NCBI GenBank assembly: GCA_947492105.1
Contig: CANLMN010000035.1
Span: 1 to 38,724 of the forward strand
Direction of reading: 5' to 3'
Source: an uncultured Aquimarina sp.
GTDB lineage: Bacteria > Bacteroidota > Bacteroidia > Flavobacteriales > Flavobacteriaceae
Length of the DNA: 38,724 nt
The position numbers were made by a program, and so were the translations under genes. Positions 8,185 to 16,909 of this stretch are shown in pieces. A model generated the notes under the pieces. It saw nothing but the letters and a program-made list of their open reading frames with translations. It was not told the origin of the DNA and made no database searches. The first letter of the stretch is position 1. Each line of letters opens with the position of its first letter.

Positions 8185-11043
8185 ATGGATCAAACTACGA
8201 TTAATTTTAAGCAGCATCTCAAGCAATTTTCGCTTTTTATACTTTTGAGCACCAGTGTTTTTTATGTGTCAACAACACAAGCACAAAATTTGTCAATAAA
8301 ATCATCAAAGACAAGTAAAGCTTTGGATCTTCATCAAGGTGTGCAGCAAGAGTCCAGAATGTTAATGGGGACTAGACATCGTTCTTTGTATAGTAATCGC
8401 GGAGATCTTCTTTTTGGAAGAGCTGTATTGCCAGCAGCAAGTTTTGCAAAAGGACCTACCTCGGGAAATTATCTCGGAAAGGATGGTGTTAATAACCAGG
8501 CAGTTCCTTTTGTGGATAAACAGCCAATTCAAGGGTTTTCTTCTGTCCTGAATAATTTTGACGGTTCTTTTACGGCCTTGTCTGATAATGGGTTTGGATC
8601 CTTAGAGAACTCTTCGGATTATAATCTCAGATTGTATCATATTAGGCCTCGGTTCAGAACGATATTAAAACCTCGAGGAGGCACAATAAAAATAGAAGGG
8701 TTTACAGAACTTAGTGATCCTAATAATATGATTCCCTTTGCTATTGTCAATCATTTTACTAAAGAAAGAATCCTAACTGGAGCAGATTTTGATATAGAGT
8801 CTATACAGCGTGATTCAAAAGGAGATTATTGGATTGGAGATGAGTTTGGGCCTTTTGTTCTACACTTTGATAATCAAGGAATACTGTTAGATCCTCCATT
8901 CGCATTGCCAGATTTCGAAAATCCTGGACAAGAACTTAGGGCGCCTCAAAATCCTTATAATGAAGAGTACAGTGCACAGCGTGTGATGAATGCGATGCGG
9001 GCACATGCCTTAGCAAACGGAAGCAAAGCTCCAGTAATGTCCCCGTGGTTTGTCATGTTAGATGATAATAATCCAGAGACCAAGGTAGGAGATAGAGAAG
9101 GTGTTTCTAGTGAAATTCACAATGTGAGTTCTTTGAATCGAGCCGGTCATGATGTTGTTGTTTATACGGTAAATGATTTGAAAAACATGAACCTTTTGCT
9201 AGAATTGGGTGTACAAGGAATTATTTCTGATCGTCCAGATTTGTTGTTGGAGGCAGTTCAGAATTTTGATAAGAATGCAGATGGCAAAGCAGATTTTGTG
9301 AATGAGGATGGTTTGATTGATGTTACATTATTTGATGCTCAGGGGCATAGAGGGGCAAGAAACTTACGTCCAGAAAATACCTTACCAGCAATAGAGGTAG
9401 CACTGGATAACCTAATGCCAACCATAGAAACGGATACGGGGATTACACTTGATGGCATTCCTGTCTTGGATCATGATCCACATATAGAAGCAGCAAAAAC
9501 ACGAAAAGCAGATGGTTCTACTTATACTTTTGAAGATGAGGTATTGGTAAAGCATTTGACATTAGCAGAGATTCAAACAACATTTATCGCAGACAAACTT
9601 CTGCCTGGCAGACCGGTCCAAACTAATGATCGAGGCTTGTCACCAGTATCACAAGATTTTGCTGTTCAAGAAAATCTTGTGGATAGTTATGTAATACCGT
9701 CATTGCAACAGGTATTTGATTTTGTAGATTTTTATAAGACATATTATCAAGAAGGAAAAGGCGCTTCTCATCCTGAGGCTACAAAGAGATGGAAAAATGC
9801 TTCCCGAGTTAGGTATAATATAGAAACGAAAATAAATCCCAGAACAGATAAGGATGATCGGGGGGTTGTTTTTGCTGAGCGGACTATGGATCCAACGTAT
9901 TTTACTAGAGCAGTAGCTAATGTTATTGTAGCAAATCGGTTAGAAGATCGTGCAGATATTCAAAGTTTTGATTTTAGGACATTGTTGATTGCACACAAAG
10001 AATATCCTCAAATTAGAACGGTGTGTTTGTTCGGTGATTTTCCCAAGGTAGGCCCTGCGGGTGATGGGACAAATATTCAAGATCAAAATGGAGAAAATAC
10101 GCCTTGGTTGGCAGGGCTATATTGGCCATATCGTACAACAAAATTGGATGCGCCATTTAGAGTAAAAGGAAGTGGCGGGTTCGAAGGGATGGCGCTCACT
10201 AATGATAAGCGAACATTATTACCGCTTTTAGAAAAACCTTTGGTTGGAGCAGATGATAGTTTGTTGATACATGAATTTGATTTGGAAACAAAGACCTATA
10301 CAGGTAAGCGCTATCAATACCCTATTGATAAACGGGCATCTGCTATAGGTGATTTTGTAATGTTTGGTAATAAAAGAGGCTTGATCATCGAGCGAGATGG
10401 CTCGCAGGGAGATGTAAATGGATTTAAAGCAATATATGAAATTGAAATCAATACAGAAAATGATACGATTAGTAAGAGGTTGAATTTGGATTTGTTGAAA
10501 ATCAATGATATTCGTCGTATTTCACAACCCAGTTTAGTTGGAGATGTTGGGGTAGGCAAGGCATTTGCATTTCCATTTGTTACCATAGAGAGTGTTGTGG
10601 TATTTAACCCTTTTTTGATTGGAGTTCTGAACGATAATAATTATCCCTTCAGTGTGGGACGTCATGTGGGTCAGGGACTGCCAGACGATACAGAGTTTAT
10701 TTTGGTTTGGTTAGATCAGCCTTTAGGAAGGTCATGGGGGCAACAGATTCCTGACTCTTCTGTACAAGACATCGTAAGAGTACAAGCGTATCCAACTATT
10801 TTTAGGGAAGAGGTAAGGTTTTCTGGAAGTGTAACTACAAAAAAAGAGGTCTCCATAGATATTTATAATTTTCAAGGGGTCAAGGTTCGGGAATTAGTGG
10901 ACGGAGACTTGGTGTTTGATAGTTTTTCTTATGAGTGGGATGGTAGGAATACGGCAGGCCGTAATACAAAATCAGGAGTTTATATGGCGATTATCAAGAT
11001 TGGAGATCAACTTTTCAAAAAGAAAATTATCAAAAATGACTAG
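8185..11043 (+). CDS. Secreted phytase-like / glycerophosphodiesterase fusion, T9SS cargo
   Basis: This 952-residue exported protein has an N-terminal signal sequence (hydrophobic core about residues 16-33, cut near TQAQ) and a C-terminal type A sorting tail for the type IX system (about 866-952, ending KKKIIKND). The body combines an 'esterase-like activity of phytase' propeller (about 50-240, resuming at GSGGFEGMAL near 665) with a glycerophosphodiester phosphodiesterase (GDPD) barrel placed between its halves. The GDPD parts are in swapped order: the barrel's C-terminal signature YTVND (327-331) and GIISDRPD (345-352) precede the N-terminal signature GHRG (387-390), RPENT, catalytic-type E415/D417 and H430-D431. 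It probably releases phosphate or glycerol phosphate from organic phosphodiesters at the cell surface. It is monocistronic. Confidence 0.85.
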   Translation: MDQTTINFKQHLKQFSLFILLSTSVFYVSTTQAQNLSIKSSKTSKALDLHQGVQQESRMLMGTRHRSLYSNRGDLLFGRAVLPAASFAKGPTSGNYLGKDGVNNQAVPFVDKQPIQGFSSVLNNFDGSFTALSDNGFGSLENSSDYNLRLYHIRPRFRTILKPRGGTIKIEGFTELSDPNNMIPFAIVNHFTKERILTGADFDIESIQRDSKGDYWIGDEFGPFVLHFDNQGILLDPPFALPDFENPGQELRAPQNPYNEEYSAQRVMNAMRAHALANGSKAPVMSPWFVMLDDNNPETKVGDREGVSSEIHNVSSLNRAGHDVVVYTVNDLKNMNLLLELGVQGIISDRPDLLLEAVQNFDKNADGKADFVNEDGLIDVTLFDAQGHRGARNLRPENTLPAIEVALDNLMPTIETDTGITLDGIPVLDHDPHIEAAKTRKADGSTYTFEDEVLVKHLTLAEIQTTFIADKLLPGRPVQTNDRGLSPVSQDFAVQENLVDSYVIPSLQQVFDFVDFYKTYYQEGKGASHPEATKRWKNASRVRYNIETKINPRTDKDDRGVVFAERTMDPTYFTRAVANVIVANRLEDRADIQSFDFRTLLIAHKEYPQIRTVCLFGDFPKVGPAGDGTNIQDQNGENTPWLAGLYWPYRTTKLDAPFRVKGSGGFEGMALTNDKRTLLPLLEKPLVGADDSLLIHEFDLETKTYTGKRYQYPIDKRASAIGDFVMFGNKRGLIIERDGSQGDVNGFKAIYEIEINTENDTISKRLNLDLLKINDIRRISQPSLVGDVGVGKAFAFPFVTIESVVVFNPFLIGVLNDNNYPFSVGRHVGQGLPDDTEFILVWLDQPLGRSWGQQIPDSSVQDIVRVQAYPTIFREEVRFSGSVTTKKEVSIDIYNFQGVKVRELVDGDLVFDSFSYEWDGRNTAGRNTKSGVYMAIIKIGDQLFKKKIIKND

Positions 11044-11121
11044 TCCCATGTAATTCTGTGTTCACTAATGGTGAATTCGGGATAAGTATTAGTGAAAAAA
11101 ATGCAAAGAAGGATCTAATAA

Positions 11122-11447
11122 TAATTTAGATGTATAAAGTCTTATTGATAGTGATGTTATTTTTTTATACAAAAAAAAACACGGAGATTATAATGCATAT
11201 CCTTGGTTGGTGACGTATTAATATTACCAATTAAATGTAATTATAGGCCAAAATACTTGAAGAATTTTTTGCTAGTTTGAGCTATAAAAAATTCAGTATA
11301 GCGGTGGCTATGGTTTAATTTTATAGTGAAAAAATAGTAGAAAAAGAAGCTAATTGAGATCTGTAATTATTTTTTAAATGGTTTGAGGTGTTTGGATAGA
11401 AAAAAAACGATTCGATATGCGAGATTATAGGTCTAATTTGGTGTTAA
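11122..11447 (+). repeat. Intergenic repeat copy E, interrupted
   Basis: The left piece at 11122-11212 matches the other copies across the ATTTAG..TGTATAAA block, GTTATTTTTTTATA, the Lys-codon-like A run, and CATATCCTTGG. The right piece at 11387-11447 matches GGTGTTTGGAT..GAAAAAAAAC, GATATG and TAATTTGGTGTTA. About 170 bases of MITE-like DNA separate them. This is the most diverged copy. Confidence 0.55.
11226..11382. mobile_element. MITE-like element, diverged copy (~157 bp)
   Basis: It starts ACCAATT and ends AAATGGT, with imperfect terminal inverted repeats of about 22 bases. Its interior (11261-11345) aligns with the interior of the 159-bp element at 30539-30697, sharing TATGGTTTA, TTTTAT, TGAA and AAAAAGAA blocks in the same order. 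Length is nearly identical. The flanks (ATATT and TTGAG) are not a target duplication, so the insertion is probably old. It encodes no protein. Confidence 0.5.
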
Positions 11448-11579
11448 GATTTTTTCGACGATCAATAAGAGAAAGTATAAGTGATTTGCCCCTAGTTGAT
11501 AGGTGATGAGGTTTTTTTTAGGTCGTTTTTGGGTTATGAATTTACTTCGTTTTTGTTTAACTGTATGGGCAAAAAGTAA

Positions 11580-11610
11580 TTCCATTTTTTGCTTATAGCA
11601 AAAAATGGAA
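11580..11610. repeat. Perfect 13-bp hairpin
   Basis: TTCCATTTTTTGC at 11580-11592 pairs exactly with 11598-11610 around a TTATA loop. It lies about 130 bases upstream of the secreted protein's ATG. A hairpin with very similar arms occurs at 36039-36070. It lacks a T-run on the plus strand, so it is not a typical terminator. Confidence 0.5.
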
Positions 11611-11741
11611 GGGTATAGTTTTTAAAATATTTCCAACGTAACAATAGTTAAATAAAACTAAAACAATCAATTTAAGTTATTGTGTTTTATATATTTACGT
11701 AGTATTTAGTGTTGTCTAAATTTTAAAAACCATAAACAATT

Positions 11742-14423
11742 ATGAAAAAATTATTACACATTTATCTATTTGTGTGCTGCGTTGCATTTGGGCATGCGCA
11801 ATTAACCGCAACTATCGACGGAGGAAATAAATCGGTTACGATTGATTGCAAAAATGCAGCGACAGTTTCTGTTAGTAATATGGGAAAAACCTATATCGCA
11901 ACAGCGTTAAATGGGGCATTGATCGTTGATCCAGATACGGGGGATGAAGTATCACTGATTTTTAGTGATTTGCCTACTTTTCAGGTAAGAGCAGTATTTG
12001 GAGGAGGGACTATTCTGGTGACGGACGCTATGGATAATGCTGATCAAGATACAGTAGATGTAGCGGTGACACCATTATCAAATCTTGTTGGCGAAATTAC
12101 GGGGAGTAGTTGTATGTCTTCTGATGGAACAATGCAGCTCAGCATAACATCCGACCCCAGAGCAGGAGATGTAGTCTATAGTTGGTTTGTTCAAAGTGGC
12201 GGACAGTACACACGTATAGAAGGGGCTAGAGATGCTAGCACAGTGAGCCTAAAATCACTTAACCCTGGGACATCTACCATTGGAGTACGTATTACCAATG
12301 ATTGTTCTGGTGATTTGTGTAGTTCTGTAACACGTTCTTTTTTGGTAAGAAAGATTTTGTCAGAATCAGATAAACAAATCGCCATTAGAGGACCAGAATG
12401 TGCAAGTGATGATGTATTGGGTCAAGATAATATTATAGTATTGGCAATACCACCTGTATTGGGACTTAATGATGCAGGGCAGTATCAATGGAGGTTCCCT
12501 GCGGATAAATTAGAACAAGAATTCGCTAGTGCTGATGGAAGTGCATTAGCGCTAAGAGTATTAGATAATACCGAAGATATTACGGTGTTTTTGGATCTAG
12601 GGCCAGCATGTAATCCAGGGTTGGTGTATACAAAAATCATCAAAGCACGTCCTACAGTCCCAATTATTGCTATGCAAGAAGGAATAGATTTTGTGATAGA
12701 TCAAACATTTTGCTTGCCTACTGATATTACAACCGAAAGAGTTTTTGAAATAACAAATAATACCGATGATAACTTTCAGTATGAATGGATTGTTCCAAGC
12801 GGATGGGAGATTATCAACCCAACACCTGATAATACACAAGTAACTATTCGCTTTGCCAATAACAGTTCAGGGAATATTACGGTACGTGCAACGAATGATG
12901 GTTGTGGAGATGAATTTAGTACCGTTAATATCAATCGGTATGCGTCTACACCACTTGCTATAACAGGGGCAGATCCGAATTGTATCAATTTTGGAGATAT
13001 AACACCAGTAACTTTTACTGTGAGTGGCGGTTCAAATACGTATAATTGGAATGTACAGCTAAAGGATCAATCAGGGAATCTTAGCGCTGCAAATTGGACG
13101 GTTGATGTGACTTCAGGATCACAAGGGAATGGAAGTCAGATAACCTATATACCTTCTTTTGATTTGGTAGATCAAAATAGTAGTAGTTTTGTAATTACTG
13201 CTAGTATTATTGGAGATTGTGGTAGTACTACTGACGTAACAAGCGAGTTAGAAGTTGCTATTGGACCAGGAGCTCCAAGTGGTGTAGCGATAACTTATGG
13301 GAGTATAACGGAATCCGTTATGGGTGCTGATTTTTGTTTTATTTCAGGAGAAGAGTATATCTTGAAAGCAAGTGATATTGATTTTGCAGATGGGTATTCT
13401 TGGAATCTTGGTAATACCACAACAGGATGGAGTATTACCACACCTTCAAATGCACAACAAATTACTTTGACAGCTGGTTCGGAGCCTGTTTCTATTTCAG
13501 TGGTCGCGACTGCCAATGGGTGCGCTAATAGCGAAGCGTTTAGTTTTAATGGAGCTATTTCTCCACAAAAACCTAGTGACATAACGGTTGTTCCTAGTAG
13601 TAGTAATACCTGTATATCACCAAGTACAGGAGGTGTTGTAACACTCGGGGTTACGGATATTTCCGGAACAAATTTTACATGGAATTTGCCAGCTACATCC
13701 AGATATACTATTACCAGTGGTCAAGGGACTAACCAGATTGTATTAACGATTGCAGGCGATCCTAATACAACAATAAATGATCCATTGCCAGGTCCTATTT
13801 CAGTTACCGTAAATAGTTCTTCGGGTTCCTGTACTGCTACCAGTAACCCATTTGTTTTGACTTATGGAGATGCTCCAGATATTTCTGGTGGACGAGTAAA
13901 CTTTATACCAGGTCTCCTTTTCTCGATCGATCAATTAGGAACACCGTTACCTGATTATGTGTATGAGTGGTCTGTTGCCGATGCGACCGGAGTCTTTGTC
14001 GTAGATCCTAATTATGTTTCAAATGCTATTGTCGTTACGGGAGCTTTGGTGGGGAATGTAGTTCAAGTTAGAGTAATAGATACTGTTTCTGGTTGTGAGA
14101 GTGTACGTCTTTTTGATCCGCAGAATCCAGAAGATACAGGAGCTATGCTGAAAACTGAAGAATCTACCATGTTTTCTACAGCTTTTAGAGAAAAAGCATT
14201 GAAGATTTCTCCTAATCCTGCAAAAGAGTACGTGAATGTCAATTTGGGTACAGCGCCAGTAGAGCGGATTTATATAATAGATGTTTCAGGTAAACTTGTT
14301 TATGAGGGATCAAGTAGTAAGAGTAGTATTAAGCTTAATATTACCGATTATCCAGCTGGAGTGTATACTGTTATTGCGATATCAGGACAAGAAGACTTCA
14401 TGAAAAAAATAATGATTCATTAA
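11742..14423 (+). CDS. Secreted repeat protein with Ig/PKD-like domains, T9SS cargo
   Basis: This 893-residue extracellular protein has a signal peptide (residues 1-19, ending GHAQ) and a C-terminal type A sorting domain (about 820-893: ISPNPAKEYVNV, GKLVYEG, YPAGVYTV, MKKIMIH). Between them lie about seven beta-sandwich-type units of roughly 85-110 residues, recognisable by recurring W-rich strands such as YSWFV, YQWRFP, YEWIVPSGW, YNWNVQ, YSWNLG, FTWNLP and YEWSVAD, each with a nearby C/G motif. This resembles the PKD-like/Ig-like repeats of flavobacterial adhesins. No catalytic motif is seen; a structural or adhesive surface role is likely. It ends at its own terminator, with no gene partner on the same strand. 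Confidence 0.82.
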   Translation: MKKLLHIYLFVCCVAFGHAQLTATIDGGNKSVTIDCKNAATVSVSNMGKTYIATALNGALIVDPDTGDEVSLIFSDLPTFQVRAVFGGGTILVTDAMDNADQDTVDVAVTPLSNLVGEITGSSCMSSDGTMQLSITSDPRAGDVVYSWFVQSGGQYTRIEGARDASTVSLKSLNPGTSTIGVRITNDCSGDLCSSVTRSFLVRKILSESDKQIAIRGPECASDDVLGQDNIIVLAIPPVLGLNDAGQYQWRFPADKLEQEFASADGSALALRVLDNTEDITVFLDLGPACNPGLVYTKIIKARPTVPIIAMQEGIDFVIDQTFCLPTDITTERVFEITNNTDDNFQYEWIVPSGWEIINPTPDNTQVTIRFANNSSGNITVRATNDGCGDEFSTVNINRYASTPLAITGADPNCINFGDITPVTFTVSGGSNTYNWNVQLKDQSGNLSAANWTVDVTSGSQGNGSQITYIPSFDLVDQNSSSFVITASIIGDCGSTTDVTSELEVAIGPGAPSGVAITYGSITESVMGADFCFISGEEYILKASDIDFADGYSWNLGNTTTGWSITTPSNAQQITLTAGSEPVSISVVATANGCANSEAFSFNGAISPQKPSDITVVPSSSNTCISPSTGGVVTLGVTDISGTNFTWNLPATSRYTITSGQGTNQIVLTIAGDPNTTINDPLPGPISVTVNSSSGSCTATSNPFVLTYGDAPDISGGRVNFIPGLLFSIDQLGTPLPDYVYEWSVADATGVFVVDPNYVSNAIVVTGALVGNVVQVRVIDTVSGCESVRLFDPQNPEDTGAMLKTEESTMFSTAFREKALKISPNPAKEYVNVNLGTAPVERIYIIDVSGKLVYEGSSSKSSIKLNITDYPAGVYTVIAISGQEDFMKKIMIH

Positions 14424-14450
14424 TATTGGTCAAAATATTTTAGTTCAATT

Positions 14451-14480
14451 AGGGGGTATACGTACCCCCTTCTTTCTTTT
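14451..14480 (+). terminator. Intrinsic terminator after the secreted repeat protein
   Basis: AGGGGGTA at 14451-14458 pairs with TACCCCCT at 14463-14470 (8 bp, loop TACG), followed by the pyrimidine run TCTTTCTTTT. Confidence 0.8.
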
Positions 14481-14580
14481 GATTAGTTGAGCTATAGTAT
14501 TTGCATGAACACAACAATTGATCTTGATCCATTGATCCATTGGTTTTTGAAAGGGGTAAATGAAAGTACTTCAAAAGTAA

Positions 14581-14611
14581 AAGGCGTCACATTATTATAA
14601 TGTGACGCCTT
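14581..14611 (-). terminator. Intrinsic terminator after tRNA-Phe
   Basis: A perfect 14-bp stem (14581-14594 with 14598-14611, loop TTA) is followed on the minus strand by TTTTACTTTTG. It begins 11 bases after the tRNA 3' end and may also work on the plus strand, where TTTGTTTT follows. Confidence 0.85.
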
Positions 14612-14622
14612 TGTTTTAAGTG

Positions 14623-14695
<73 letters not shown>

Positions 14696-14824
14696 TTACC
14701 ATTACCTTGTCTTAAAAATCTCTATGTGATTTGATCATTTAAAGATGTTCAGTGCTCTAGGCGGGTGCAAATATAAGAACCTTTTTTATATCTACAAAGT
14801 AAATAATAAAAAAAAAGTTCTTTG

Positions 14825-14832
14825 TATTTTCG
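14825..14832 (+). promoter_or_regulatory. -7 box close to the coaX start
   Basis: TATTTTCG, a near match to TAnnTTTG, ends six bases before the coaX ATG at 14839. Transcription would start at or very near the ATG, giving a leaderless or nearly leaderless mRNA. Confidence 0.45.
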
Positions 14833-14838
14833 CATTCT

Positions 14839-15582
14839 ATGCAAACACCTTTAAATCTTATTGTTGATGTTGGAAATTCTTTTGTGAAAACTGCTGTTTT
14901 TACAAAAGGAGAGCTCGTGGTCAAGAAAATCAGTACGCATGAGCGATTGCTTACGACTATTGATGAGTTATTGATAAACTTCCCAGAGATTTCCCAGGGA
15001 ATCATTTCTTCTGTAGCTAGAGTCGATCAAGGAGTAGTAAGACAACTTCAATCGTTACTTGATCTATTTATATTGGATCATACAGCCAAGCTGCCTTTTA
15101 AGAATGATTATCGTACGCCGCAAACATTAGGCATAGATCGCATTGCGCTTGTTGCAGCGGCTGCGGTCAAGTACCCGAGTAGACATGCCCTCATTATAGA
15201 TGCCGGAACATGTATTACTTATGATTTTAAAAATAAGGAGAATACGTATTTGGGAGGAGCTATAGCACCCGGAATTAAATTACGGTATAGAAGTTTGAAT
15301 GATTTTACAGCAAACTTACCTTTATTAAGACAACAGAACCCAAAAGATATCGTTGGAGATAGTACAGATAATGCAATACATTCTGGGGTGATTTATGGAG
15401 TACAACATGAGATCGATGGAATAATTTTGGAATATTGTCACACTTACCCTGATTTAATCGTCATTTTAAGTGGTGGAGATGCAGAATTTTTGTCAAAAAG
15501 ATTAAAAAACACCATCTTTGCCAACTCTGATTTTTTATTGGAGGGCTTAAATCACTTATTAGCATTTAACAAGAGTCAATGA
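14839..15582 (+). CDS. coaX: Type III pantothenate kinase
   Basis: This enzyme phosphorylates pantothenate, the first step of coenzyme A synthesis, in the cytoplasm. The 247-residue protein belongs to the ASKHA fold and has the type III signatures: DVGNS at 10-14 (phosphate-1 motif), GIDR at 98-101, DAGTCITYD at 121-129 (phosphate-2), GGAIAPGIKLRYRSL at 139-153 and the adenosine-binding LSGGDA at about 210-215. Length is typical. The last four bases overlap the start of the outer membrane protein gene (ATGA), so the two are translationally coupled in an operon that continues to the CBS protein. Confidence 0.95.
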   Translation: MQTPLNLIVDVGNSFVKTAVFTKGELVVKKISTHERLLTTIDELLINFPEISQGIISSVARVDQGVVRQLQSLLDLFILDHTAKLPFKNDYRTPQTLGIDRIALVAAAAVKYPSRHALIIDAGTCITYDFKNKENTYLGGAIAPGIKLRYRSLNDFTANLPLLRQQNPKDIVGDSTDNAIHSGVIYGVQHEIDGIILEYCHTYPDLIVILSGGDAEFLSKRLKNTIFANSDFLLEGLNHLLAFNKSQ

Positions 15583-16832
15583 TAAGAAAAATTTTGATTG
15601 TATTAACAATCATCACAACAGGAATAGCTGTACATGGGCAAGAAGGCACAACATCCGCCTACTCATTTTATGGGAAAGGTTTGCAGAAGTTCAGAGGGAC
15701 AGCTACTAGTAGAATGATGGGTGGACTCAAAACATATAATGATCCAACGAATATCAATCCTCAAAATCCAGCGTCTTATGCAGATTTAAAGCTCACTACT
15801 TATGAGCTAGGAGCAAGTAGAAGACAGCTCACGATCAAAAATGAAACCGACAAAGACAAGACCGCTACAACGAGTTTGGATTATCTAGCTATAGGTGTTC
15901 CTGCAGGTAAATTTGGTATTGGGTTTGGAATATTACCTTATACTGCAGTTGGGTATAATCTTATTTCTGTAGAGGGTAATGGTACATCAGAGTATATAGG
16001 AACAGGAGGAATGAATCGTGTTTTTCTTGGATTTGCATACAAAATAGCAAAAGGATTCAATGTAGGGTTAGAAGCGCAATATAATTTTGGTATCATAGAG
16101 GATAAATTGATAACTCGAGAATCTGGGCTGCAGTTAGGAACTAGAGATGTCCGAAAATCAGAGCTTTCTGGTATGAGTTACACCTTGGGTACTACGTATC
16201 AAGGAAAAATTAATAAAAAAATTGATTTCTCTGCCTCAGTAATTCTCAGTCCCGAGGGATCAATTGGAACCAAAACAACAAGATTGTTAGGGTCTTTTAT
16301 TGGGCTAAATGTTGAGGGAGTAGAACTTTTTGATAGAAGGGATGCACAAAACATCATTACACTGGATAGGGATATTAAATTGCCTACAGACTTTACTGTG
16401 GGTCTTGGTTTTGGTCAAGCAAATAAATGGTTTGTGTCAACAGAAGTTACCAATCAACAAGCAAATAGTTTTGGTTCGAGAACAACAGAAATCCCAAATG
16501 TAAAATATGTCAATGCAGTTGGGTCTCGTATTGGTGGGTATTATATTCCAAAATATAATTCTCTTACAAGTTACTGGAATAGAATTATATATAGAGCAGG
16601 TATGCGCTTAGATGAATTGGGCTTGGAAATTAATAATGAGCCCGTTCGAGAATTTGGCATGTCTTTTGGAGTAGGTTTACCAATACCAAGACTGTTTTCT
16701 ACAATCAATGTAGGAGCAGAGGTTGGTAGAAGAGGAACAACGAATGCAGGGTTAGTGCAAGAAAATTTCCTAAATATATTTCTTGGATTATCTTTGAACG
16801 ACCGTTGGTTCATAAAAAGAAAGTACGATTAA
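15579..16832 (+). CDS. Outer membrane beta-barrel protein, FadL/OmpP1-like
   Basis: This 417-residue protein has a signal peptide (residues 1-20, ending VHGQ). The mature N-terminus has a RMMGGLKTYNDPTNINPQNPASYA segment (about 45-68), the pattern I associate with flavobacterial FadL/OmpP1-like barrels. The rest alternates short amphipathic strands with Gly/Asn turns and ends in an aromatic, basic strand (NDRWFIKRKYD), as expected for a barrel. The cargo is unknown. It overlaps coaX by 4 bases and is followed by the TPR gene after 77 bases; the same order occurs in other flavobacteria, as I recall. Confidence 0.78.
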   Translation: MIRKILIVLTIITTGIAVHGQEGTTSAYSFYGKGLQKFRGTATSRMMGGLKTYNDPTNINPQNPASYADLKLTTYELGASRRQLTIKNETDKDKTATTSLDYLAIGVPAGKFGIGFGILPYTAVGYNLISVEGNGTSEYIGTGGMNRVFLGFAYKIAKGFNVGLEAQYNFGIIEDKLITRESGLQLGTRDVRKSELSGMSYTLGTTYQGKINKKIDFSASVILSPEGSIGTKTTRLLGSFIGLNVEGVELFDRRDAQNIITLDRDIKLPTDFTVGLGFGQANKWFVSTEVTNQQANSFGSRTTEIPNVKYVNAVGSRIGGYYIPKYNSLTSYWNRIIYRAGMRLDELGLEINNEPVREFGMSFGVGLPIPRLFSTINVGAEVGRRGTTNAGLVQENFLNIFLGLSLNDRWFIKRKYD

Positions 16833-16909
16833 CTAACAACCTTTATGATGTTTATTGTAGTACAAGAGTAAAACATCATTAGTAAATTAATAAATTAAAA
16901 AAATAGCAG

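Larger units (their letters stand above)
11044..11741. other. Long intergenic region with decayed repeats
   Basis: This 698-base gap has no gene I can support. It contains a copy of the window's intergenic repeat split into two pieces (11122-11212 and 11387-11447), a MITE-like insertion between them (about 11226-11382), and a strong hairpin at 11580-11610. The last 100 bases presumably hold the promoter of the downstream secreted protein; TATATTTAC near 11690 resembles a -7 box. Confidence 0.5.

Noticed and set aside
11061-11096. Terminator after the phytase-like gene (TTCACTAAT/ATTAGTGAA)
   Set aside because: The loop is long (18 bases) and an A-run rather than a T-run follows on the coding strand.
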